Source: Deinococcus sedimenti (GTDB lineage Bacteria > Deinococcota > Deinococci > Deinococcales > Deinococcaceae). Taken from it: 64,000 bases of DNA. Each line of letters starts with the position of its first letter. Positions within the stretch are counted from its first letter, which is position 1. The translations under genes and the position numbers were made by a program. Below, piece by piece: positions 56,744-64,000 of this stretch. Where the stretch lies: NCBI RefSeq assembly GCF_014648135.1, contig NZ_BMQN01000004.1, positions 1-64,000 of the forward strand, written 5' to 3'. The notes beneath the pieces were generated by a model, which saw only the letters and a list, made by a program, of their open reading frames with translations, did no database searches and was not told where the DNA came from.

Positions 56744-59700
56744 ATGGACATTCAGGAGCACCTGCGGACCTTCCAGCAGCCCTGGAAGCCCAGCTTCGAC
56801 GAGCGCCTCGCCGCGCTGCCCCAGCCGTGGCTCACGCTGATTGGGGCGCACGTGAAGGGCAGCCGCGACCAGCAGGAACGCGAACGCCTGCACGAAACCC
56901 TGGTGGACGCCCTGCACACCAGCACCCCGGCCGATCGCGAAGCCCTGGCGGCTGTGTTCTTCCCGCACTTCCCGGCGCTGGCGGCCCGCACGCTGGACGC
57001 CCTGCTGACCCGCCACCCGTACCCGCTGGGCTACGCCCGCCGCGCCTTCCGCGCGCCCGGCCACCGGCTGGCCGCCGCGCACGCCACGCACTGGCTGTGG
57101 CAGGCGTGGCACACCACCCGCGACTACCCGCAACCCGCCTCGTGGTTCGCGGTGCACGCGGGCCTCCTGAACCCCTGGGAATCCCAGGGCCTGGGCCTGC
57201 TGCTCGGGCAGGCGATCAGCGACGGGGACGAGGAGGTCTACCAGATCCTGCGGGACACGGCGGGCACGCAGCACCCGGTCGCCCGCATGGGCCGCCACGT
57301 GCCCCTGGCCCTGCTGAGCAGCACCAGAGAGGACGCCTGGACGCTCGCCGAGGGCCTGCTACTCGCCGCGCAGCGCCAGGAGGGCCTGCGGCAGGTGATC
57401 CTCGAAACCGTGGACGAGGCCAGCGCGGACGCCTTCACCCGCATGCTGCGCCTGATCCTCGGCGAGGACCTGCTGCGCTTCGCCGCCACCCTGCGCGCCG
57501 CGTGCGTGTGGTTCGGGCTGAACTACGACGTGACCGACCTGAAGGTCGTCCGGGCGCACCTCAGCCGCACGCTGACCTTCCTGGAAGAACCTGAGGCCGC
57601 GCGCCGCGCCGTGCAGGACGGCGAGGGAGTGGACGCGTACCTCGCGCTGTTCACGCTGGGCATGCGGGACGCCGTGCAGGCCGCCGACCTCGCACGCACG
57701 GTCCTGACTGACACCGACCCGGCCCGCCGCATGGCCGCCGCGCAGTACCTGACGGCTGCCGAGCTGCTGACCGACGACGACCGCCGCGCGCTGCTGACCG
57801 ACGCCGACCTGCGCCTCGCCGCGCTGGCGGGAAGCACCGTGAACCGCTGGGCCAGCACCCAGCGGTTCACCTTCGAGGAGTTCGAGGCGTACGCCCTGCG
57901 CCTCCCGGACAGCGCCCGGCACGACCCGCTGCTGTTCCCCTGGCTGGGCCACGTCCCCGCCCGCGCGGACGCCCTCGACGCCCTTCCCGCCCTGCGCAGC
58001 GAGCGGCCCTTCACGGCCCTGACCCCGCACCTGGGTGGGCTGAGCGCGTACGGTAAGACCTCGTTGCTGCGCAGCCTAAAGGACCACGCGGCGGCGCACC
58101 CGCTGGACGCACCCACCCGCGCGCTGCTCCTGACGCTGCTGCAGGACCGCAACAGCAGCGTGTCGCAGGAGGCCGTGACCGTCATGGCCCACTTCACGCC
58201 CGACCCCGCCGAGGTCGAGGTGGTGCACACGCTCCTGAAACGCAAGAGTGCCGACCTGCGCCGCGGCCTGATCCGCCTGCTCGCCAGCGACGCCCCGCAG
58301 GCGCAGCGGAGCGCCGCCGCCCTGCTGAGCGGCCCGAACACCGAGCAGCGGCAGGCGGGCCTGCAACTCCTGATCGAAACCGGGGGCACGTCGCCCGCCG
58401 AGTTCAGCGCGAAGAACGTCACCGAGGCGACCCTGCTGGCCCGCCTGACCGAACCCGCCGCGCAGCTGACCCTCGCCGACGGCCTGGGCCTGTTCGACCC
58501 CACGCGCCTCACCCACCCTGAGGCCCCGCAGCCCCGGGAGCGCGACTACCCGGCGGACGTGGCGCGGGGCGCGGCGCTGTTGCGCGACCTGGACGCCCTG
58601 CTCGTCGCGAACCGCGAGACGCCGCTGACCGGCCCCGGTTGGGACGGCCAGGAGACGCAGCTGCTCGGCAACGTCCGCCCCTGGCAGCTCCGCCCGGGCC
58701 GGAGCGGACAGCCCATGCCGCTGTGGGACGTCTGGACCGGCTGGTGGCAGGGTCGCCCGGACGCGCAGGACGGCGACCTGACCCGGCTGCACTGGGCGCT
58801 GAACCACTTCGTGAACCGCACGCAGACCACCGACGCGGAACTTCAGGACGAGCTGGACGGCAGCGGGGCGCAGGCCGCCGCGCCCGACACTGCCGCACTT
58901 GATGCGGCCGCACTCGATGCGGCCGTGCTAGACCTGCTGGGCCTCGATCAGGAAGGGCTGGACGACCTGCTCGCCGACGCCGACGCGGACGACCTCGCCG
59001 AGCATCAGGCGGCCCGCAGCGCCGCCGAGATCCGGCAGGACCTGCTGCGCCGCACCCTGCACCGCACGCTGGGACCGCTGGTCACCCTGCGGCTGGAGCA
59101 CCCGGACCTGGCGCGCGTGATCGTGGACGCCCTGCACGGCGCGCACGCCACGCCCCTGGACACGGACCTCGCCCTGGACGCCTGGGAGACCGCGCTGGTC
59201 CACCTGCCGCGCGACGTGCAGATGCAGACCGACCCGCTGCGTTCCTGGTGGCAGGAGGACCCCCGCGACCTGCTGAACCCGGTCATGCCGCAGGGCGACT
59301 GGCGCGCCTGGACGCCCGCGCAGCAGCGGCGCTTCTGGAACTTGCACCTGCACCGGGGCGCGGGCTACCCGAACCTGCCCCGCCAGCGGGTGAACACGCC
59401 GCTGCTGCTGCACGCATACGCGCAGGGCTGGGCGACCACCGACGACCTGCTGGACACACTGATCGGCCCACGCCCGGAACGCGGCCGGCACTCCTACGGG
59501 CACGATTTCGGTGACCTGGGCACCTACACCCGCCGCACCCTGAAACCCGAGTGGCCCACCCACCCGGACTGGGAGGCCGCCGTGAACCGCGTCCGCGACC
59601 GGGTGCTGGAGGTCGAGCTGGCCCGCGGTGACCTGGAAACGCCCGCCACCGCCCCCGCGCTGGCCCTGAGCAGCGTCCACGGCGCGGACCTGACCCTGCG

Positions 59701-61690
59701 CCTGCTGGCCGGGCTGGGCAAGAACCCCCTGAAGCGCGGCTACCAGGGCCACAACGAGAGCCGCGACGTGACGTTCAGCCACCTGATCCGCGTGGCGTTC
59801 CCGCAGGCAGGGGACACGCCCGAGTCCTTCCGCACGCAGGCCGCCGCGCTGGGCCTCCCGGACGCCCGCCTGCTGGACCTCGCCATGTTCGCGCCGCAGT
59901 GGGCGCCCCTGGTCGCGGACGCGCTGGGCTGGCGCGGCCTGAGAGACGGCGTGTACTGGCTGCACGCCCACACCCGCGACAGCAACTGGAGCGTCCCGCA
60001 GGACGTCCGCGACGCCTGGGAGGCCGAGATCGGCGAGCGCACACCCCTGAACCCCGCCGACCTGACCGAGGGCGCCGTGGACGTCGCGTGGTTCCGCCAG
60101 ACCTTCAAAGCACTCGGCGGGGCGAGGTTCAGCGCGCTGCTGGACGCCGCCAAGTACGCCTCCTCAAGCGGCGGACACAAACGCGCCGAGACGTACGCCC
60201 GCGCCATCCTCGGCGAACTGCAGGAGGGCGACCTGACCGCCCGCATCACCGAGAAACGCAACCAGGACGCCGTGCGCGCCCTGGGCCTGCTGCCCCTCGC
60301 CCGCGCGAAGGGGAAGGCCGCGCGGGAACTGGAGGGCCGCTACCGCCTCATCAGCGACTTCCGCACGGGGGCGCGGCAGTTCGGGGCGCAGCGGCAGGCG
60401 AGTGAACGCCGCGCCGCCGACATCGGGCTGCACAACCTCGCGCGCAGCGCCGGGTACGCCGACCCGCAGCGCCTGATGTGGGCCATGGAAGCCCGCACCG
60501 CCCCCGACTGGACGCAGACCGTGACAGAGGGCGACCTCCGCGTCGGCATTCACCTCAGCCCGGACGGCGAGGCCAGCCTGACCGTCACCCGCGGCGACAA
60601 GGTCCTGAAGGCCCTGCCGCCCGCGCTGAAGAAACGCCCGGACGTGCAGGCCCTCCAGGCCGCCGCGAAGGAACTGAGCGCCACGAGAAAGCGCATGCGC
60701 GCCGCGCTGGAGGACACCATGATCCGCGGTGACCACCTCCAGCCGCAGGAACTCACGGACCTCGCCGCGCATCCCGTCATCGCGCCCATGCTGCGCAGCC
60801 TCGTGTGGGTGCTGAACGAAACGCACCTCGGCTGGTGGACCGGCGACACCCTCGACACGCCCGCCGGGCCGCAGCCCATCGGCGAGCACGCGCTGCGCCT
60901 CGCCCACCCGCACGACCTCTTCACCAGCGGCCACTGGCCCACCTTCCAGGCGCAGGTTATGGACCGCCAGCTCACGCAGCCGTTCAAGCAGGTGTTCCGC
61001 GAGTACTACCCCCTCACTGCGGCCGAACAAGGCGCGCGGCGCGTCACCCGCTACGCCGACCAGCACGTCCAGCCCGGCAAGGCCGCCGCCCTGCTGAAAA
61101 CGCGCGGCTGGATCACCGTCCCCGAGGAAGGCGTCCGCAAGACCTGGCACGCCGAGGGCATCAACGTCTGGCTCGACACCAGCGTCGGCTACGGCACACC
61201 CAACGAGGTAGAGGGCACCCCGGTCAACGCCGCGTACTTCATCCGCCGCGACGCCACCGAACCCATGCCGCTTTTGGAGGTGCCGCCCCGCCTCCTGAGC
61301 GAGACGCTGCGCGACCTCGACCTGATCGTCTCCGTCGCCCACGTCGGCGGCGTCGACCCCGAAGCCACCCAGAGCACCACCGAGATGCGCGCCGCCCTGC
61401 TGCGTGAAACCCTGCGCCTCCTCAAACTGACCAACGTCCGCATCCAGAACGACCACGCCCTGATCGACGGGCACCACGCCCGCTACACCCTGCACCTCGG
61501 CAGCGGCACCGTCCACCGCCAGCCCGGCGGGTACCTGTGCATCATCCCCGTCCACAACCAGCACCAGGGCCGCATCTTCCTGCCCTTCGCCGACCCCGAC
61601 CCCCGCACCGCCGAAGTGATCAGCAAGGCCCTCCTGCTCGCCCAGGACCGCCAGATCCAGGACCCCACCATCCTCGAACAACTCCGCTGA
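56744..61690 (+). CDS. Giant DUF4132-type protein with HEAT-like repeats
   Basis: At 1648 residues this is the largest gene here. Residues about 340-600 form HEAT-like helical pairs (LLTLLQDRNSSVSQEAVTVM; RRGLIRLLASDAPQAQRSAAALL). Residues about 715-765 are an acidic Ala/Asp/Leu run with DAAALDAA repeats. Residues about 1300-1480 look like DUF4132, known from E. coli YehI/MolR: KRMRAALEDTMIRG, HPVIAPMLRSLVWVL, HPHDLF and QPFKQVFREYYPLT. There is no signal peptide or membrane segment. DUF4132 proteins often occur with MoxR ATPase and VWA genes; neither is present. Function is unknown. It is co-transcribed with the small beta-grasp gene. Confidence 0.85.
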   Translation: MDIQEHLRTFQQPWKPSFDERLAALPQPWLTLIGAHVKGSRDQQERERLHETLVDALHTSTPADREALAAVFFPHFPALAARTLDALLTRHPYPLGYARRAFRAPGHRLAAAHATHWLWQAWHTTRDYPQPASWFAVHAGLLNPWESQGLGLLLGQAISDGDEEVYQILRDTAGTQHPVARMGRHVPLALLSSTREDAWTLAEGLLLAAQRQEGLRQVILETVDEASADAFTRMLRLILGEDLLRFAATLRAACVWFGLNYDVTDLKVVRAHLSRTLTFLEEPEAARRAVQDGEGVDAYLALFTLGMRDAVQAADLARTVLTDTDPARRMAAAQYLTAAELLTDDDRRALLTDADLRLAALAGSTVNRWASTQRFTFEEFEAYALRLPDSARHDPLLFPWLGHVPARADALDALPALRSERPFTALTPHLGGLSAYGKTSLLRSLKDHAAAHPLDAPTRALLLTLLQDRNSSVSQEAVTVMAHFTPDPAEVEVVHTLLKRKSADLRRGLIRLLASDAPQAQRSAAALLSGPNTEQRQAGLQLLIETGGTSPAEFSAKNVTEATLLARLTEPAAQLTLADGLGLFDPTRLTHPEAPQPRERDYPADVARGAALLRDLDALLVANRETPLTGPGWDGQETQLLGNVRPWQLRPGRSGQPMPLWDVWTGWWQGRPDAQDGDLTRLHWALNHFVNRTQTTDAELQDELDGSGAQAAAPDTAALDAAALDAAVLDLLGLDQEGLDDLLADADADDLAEHQAARSAAEIRQDLLRRTLHRTLGPLVTLRLEHPDLARVIVDALHGAHATPLDTDLALDAWETALVHLPRDVQMQTDPLRSWWQEDPRDLLNPVMPQGDWRAWTPAQQRRFWNLHLHRGAGYPNLPRQRVNTPLLLHAYAQGWATTDDLLDTLIGPRPERGRHSYGHDFGDLGTYTRRTLKPEWPTHPDWEAAVNRVRDRVLEVELARGDLETPATAPALALSSVHGADLTLRLLAGLGKNPLKRGYQGHNESRDVTFSHLIRVAFPQAGDTPESFRTQAAALGLPDARLLDLAMFAPQWAPLVADALGWRGLRDGVYWLHAHTRDSNWSVPQDVRDAWEAEIGERTPLNPADLTEGAVDVAWFRQTFKALGGARFSALLDAAKYASSSGGHKRAETYARAILGELQEGDLTARITEKRNQDAVRALGLLPLARAKGKAARELEGRYRLISDFRTGARQFGAQRQASERRAADIGLHNLARSAGYADPQRLMWAMEARTAPDWTQTVTEGDLRVGIHLSPDGEASLTVTRGDKVLKALPPALKKRPDVQALQAAAKELSATRKRMRAALEDTMIRGDHLQPQELTDLAAHPVIAPMLRSLVWVLNETHLGWWTGDTLDTPAGPQPIGEHALRLAHPHDLFTSGHWPTFQAQVMDRQLTQPFKQVFREYYPLTAAEQGARRVTRYADQHVQPGKAAALLKTRGWITVPEEGVRKTWHAEGINVWLDTSVGYGTPNEVEGTPVNAAYFIRRDATEPMPLLEVPPRLLSETLRDLDLIVSVAHVGGVDPEATQSTTEMRAALLRETLRLLKLTNVRIQNDHALIDGHHARYTLHLGSGTVHRQPGGYLCIIPVHNQHQGRIFLPFADPDPRTAEVISKALLLAQDRQIQDPTILEQLR

Positions 61691-61701
61691 CCCGACAGGG
61701 A

Positions 61702-61730
61702 AGAGGCGGGCGCATCACGCTCCCGCCTCT
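61702..61730. terminator. Bidirectional hairpin between the DUF4132-type gene and alaS
   Basis: AGAGGCGGG (61702-61710) pairs with CCCGCCTCT (61722-61730) between convergent genes. There is no long T-run on either side. Confidence 0.6.
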
Positions 61731-61748
61731 CCTGCTGTGCTGTTCAGT

Positions 61749-64000
61749 TCAGAACGCGGTGTCCAGCGCGCCCAGCGCGGCGTCGGCGTCGGTCACGCCT
61801 GCCTGGGCCATGTCGGGGCGGCCGCCGCCCTTGCCGCCACCCGCCGCGGCGAGCTTCCCGATCAGCTGCCCGGCGTGCGCGCCGCGCCTCACGGCGTCCT
61901 TCGTGGCCTTCACGACGAGGCCCTTCTCGCCCGCGACGACGACCATGTCCGCGCCGCTCTGGTCGAGGAGCTTGTCGGCCGCGCCGCGCAGCTCGTTGCC
62001 TTCCAGACCCGCGAGTTTCAGCGCCGCGACCTTGAAGCCGCCCAGCTCGCGCGTCTGCGCCGTGCCCCCCGTGCCGCCGCCCATCTGCGCCTCGGCCAGC
62101 TGCCGCTTGACCGCCGCGACATCCTTCTCGGCGGCTTTCAACTGCGACTGGAGGCCGCTCACGCGGGCTTCCAGGCCGTCCACGCCCGTATTCAGGAGGC
62201 TGGCGACCTTCGCGGCGGCGTTCAGACGCTCGCGCACCCACGCGGTCGCGGCGTCCCCGGCGAGCGCCTCGATGCGGCGCACCCCGGCCGCCACGTTCTC
62301 ATCCCCGAGGATCACGAACGCGCCGATGTCCCCGGTGCGGCGCACGTGCGCCCCGCCGCACAGTTCCATGCTGCTCACGGGCTGCCCGGCGTACTCCACG
62401 CTGCCGCCCACGCGCACGACGCGCACAGTCTCGCCGTACTTCTCGCCGAACAGCGCGGTCGCGCCCGCCGCCTTCGCCTCGGCGATGGGCATCTCCTGCC
62501 ACGTCACGGGGAAGTTCGCACTCACCCAGCGGCTCACGAGCAGTTCCACCGCCGCGATCTCCTGCGCCGTCAGGGCCGAGCCGTGCGAGAAGTCGAACCG
62601 CAGGCGATCCGGGGCGACCAGCGACCCCTTCTGCGCCACGCCGTCCCCCAGCACCGCCCGCAGCGCCGCGTGCAGCAGGTGCGTCGCCGTGTGATGCCGC
62701 TCGGTCGCGCGCCGCTCACCGGACACCACGCCGCGCACGCTGACGCCCTCGCGCAGCTCGCCCTGCTCGACCAGCACGTCATGCAGGAACACGCCCTGCG
62801 GCGTCTTGCGGGTGTCACGCACCACGCCCGAGCCGCCCTCCCACTCCAGGCGGCCCGTGTCGCCCACCTCACCGCCACCCTCGGCGTAGAACGGCGTGCG
62901 GGACAGCACCACCGTCGCCTCCGACCCGGCCGTCAGGTGACTCAGGCGCTCGCCCGCGCCCACCAGCGCCACCACGTCCGCGTCCACGCTCAGCTCGTCA
63001 TAGCCGACGAACTCCGTGCGGGGCAGACCCTCCAGCGCCTCCTGATTCCCGCCGAACAGTTCACTCTTGCCGTACTTGCTGCCCGCGCGCGCGAGGTTCT
63101 GCGCGTTCTCCAGGCTCTCCGCGTACCCGGCCTCGTCCACGCTGACCCCGTACTCCTCAGCGATCTCCAGCGTCAGATCCACCGGGAAACCGTACGTGTC
63201 GTACAGCACGAACGCATCCTGACCGGACAACACCGCGCCGCGCTCCATGCCCGACAGCAACCCACCCAGACGCTGAATGCCGCCCTCCAGCGTCTTCAGG
63301 AAACGCTCCTCCTCCGCCTTCACGGACGCCTCCACCTTCACCTGATTGTCCCGCAGTTCGGGGTACGCGCCGCCCATGCCCTCGACCACCAGCGGCACGA
63401 GCTGGAACAGCGTCGGCTCGCGGAAACCCAGCAGGTACCCATGCCGGATCGCGCGGCGCATGATCTTACGCAGCGTGTACCCCCGCCCCGTGTTGTTAAA
63501 AGCTGTGCCGTCCGCCAGCACCATGCTCGCACTCCGAATATGCTCAGCCACCACGCGGTGAGACACGCTCTGCGGGCCCTCGTACGCCTGCCCGCTCAGC
63601 TCCGCCACCCGCGCCACGATCGGCGCGAACACGTCGTTGGAGTAGAAGTCGTACACGTCCTGCACCACCGTCGCAATCCGCTCTAGACCCATACCCGTAT
63701 CGATGTTCTTGAACGGCAGATCCCGCAGCACCGGCGTGCCATCCGGCAGAGGCTCCTGCCGGTCAAACTGCGGAAACACGCAGTTCCAGATTTCCAGGAA
63801 ACGGGCACTCTCACGCGTCTCCGCGTAGTCCGCCCAGGAGTCGTCCCCGTACTTCGGGCCGCGATCATAGAAGATCTCACTGCACGGCCCGCACGGCCCG
63901 TTCGGCCCTTCTTTAGGAGCGTCCGCCGGCCAGAAGTTCTCATCCGCCCCGAACCGCAGGATACGCTCGGGCGGCAGACCGTTCTCCTCCGTCCAGATGG
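61749..64000 (-). CDS. alaS: Alanyl-tRNA synthetase, 3' part (cut by the right edge)
   Basis: The frame is open from the right edge to the TGA at 61749 (about 750 codons; the full enzyme is usually about 880). It covers the end of the catalytic domain (LRFGADENFWPADAP, GPCGPCSEIFYDRG, GMGLERIA), the tRNA-recognition region (LRKIMRRAIRHG), the editing domain with zinc ligands HHTATHLLHAALR and CGGAHVRRTGDIG, and the C-Ala domain with a helical linker and a Gly-rich GGGKGGGRPDMAQAG. All visible key residues are present. Confidence 0.96.
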   Translation of the reverse strand, partial: IWTEENGLPPERILRFGADENFWPADAPKEGPNGPCGPCSEIFYDRGPKYGDDSWADYAETRESARFLEIWNCVFPQFDRQEPLPDGTPVLRDLPFKNIDTGMGLERIATVVQDVYDFYSNDVFAPIVARVAELSGQAYEGPQSVSHRVVAEHIRSASMVLADGTAFNNTGRGYTLRKIMRRAIRHGYLLGFREPTLFQLVPLVVEGMGGAYPELRDNQVKVEASVKAEEERFLKTLEGGIQRLGGLLSGMERGAVLSGQDAFVLYDTYGFPVDLTLEIAEEYGVSVDEAGYAESLENAQNLARAGSKYGKSELFGGNQEALEGLPRTEFVGYDELSVDADVVALVGAGERLSHLTAGSEATVVLSRTPFYAEGGGEVGDTGRLEWEGGSGVVRDTRKTPQGVFLHDVLVEQGELREGVSVRGVVSGERRATERHHTATHLLHAALRAVLGDGVAQKGSLVAPDRLRFDFSHGSALTAQEIAAVELLVSRWVSANFPVTWQEMPIAEAKAAGATALFGEKYGETVRVVRVGGSVEYAGQPVSSMELCGGAHVRRTGDIGAFVILGDENVAAGVRRIEALAGDAATAWVRERLNAAAKVASLLNTGVDGLEARVSGLQSQLKAAEKDVAAVKRQLAEAQMGGGTGGTAQTRELGGFKVAALKLAGLEGNELRGAADKLLDQSGADMVVVAGEKGLVVKATKDAVRRGAHAGQLIGKLAAAGGGKGGGRPDMAQAGVTDADAALGALDTAF

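Overview
The window is a GC-rich (roughly 70 %) bacterial chromosome segment with the marks of the genus Deinococcus. These are a 511-residue CrtO-type carotenoid ketolase beside a CruF-type hydratase and a Nudix gene, a bacillithiol-type deacetylase (BshB1), and about twenty genes whose TANNNT -10 box lies only 5-7 nt before the start codon, as expected for leaderless mRNAs. I see no insertion sequence, prophage, CRISPR array or rRNA. About 60 genes are densely packed, and many same-strand neighbours overlap by the 4-nt junctions GTGA or ATGA.

Layout. 0-1.3 kb: edge fragments and an NmrA-like oxidoreductase. 1.4-5.3 kb: an FMN riboswitch followed by ribD-ribE-ribBA-ribH, the riboflavin pathway, with a repeat-like palindromic spacer before ribH. 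5.4-9.7 kb: a creatininase-family gene with a TAG stop 17 codons before its natural-looking end, a lipoprotein, a MetY-like PLP enzyme and a TM2-domain protein. 9.8-14.2 kb: a minus-strand, translationally coupled NAD cluster (a protein with an ADP-ribosyltransferase-like look, an unknown protein, a NADAR-type protein, PnuC, NadR, a methyltransferase). 14.3-24 kb: GNAT, tRNA-Thr, bshB1, an orphan ParA fused translationally to a peroxiredoxin, an acyl-ACP desaturase, a YdjC-type deacetylase with a GPH-type transporter, prmC, a KhpB/Jag-like RNA-binding protein, a low-molecular-weight phosphatase and a DUF418 membrane protein. 24.1-32.5 kb: a carotenoid-type cluster (P450, FAD desaturase, secreted protein, glycosyltransferase, acyltransferase, cruF, Nudix, crtO). 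32.5-38.7 kb: a pilin-helix-containing membrane protein, a self-contained XRE regulator/membrane protein pair, and a PabB-PabA fusion with PabC. 38.7-42.2 kb: a DUF4214-like secreted protein, GNAT, an Rrf2 Fe-S regulator, pyrD, and a guanidinium exporter under a guanidine-III riboswitch. 42.2-46.8 kb: a complete livJHMGF branched-chain amino-acid ABC operon. 47-55 kb: tRNA-Asn, GNAT, a tRNA-dihydrouridine synthase with a DinB-like protein, a phosphoesterase, a sugar kinase and its regulator, and an MFS exporter. 55-61.7 kb: an esterase, then a two-gene operon of a small beta-grasp/ubiquitin-like protein ending in Gly-Gly and a 1648-residue DUF4132-type protein. 61.7-64 kb: alaS, running off the right edge.

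The most unusual item is the two-gene operon at 56.3-61.7 kb. The most certain regulatory finds are the FMN and guanidine-III riboswitches, both recognised from conserved core sequence. All functional calls rest on motif recognition and context only; no database search was run.
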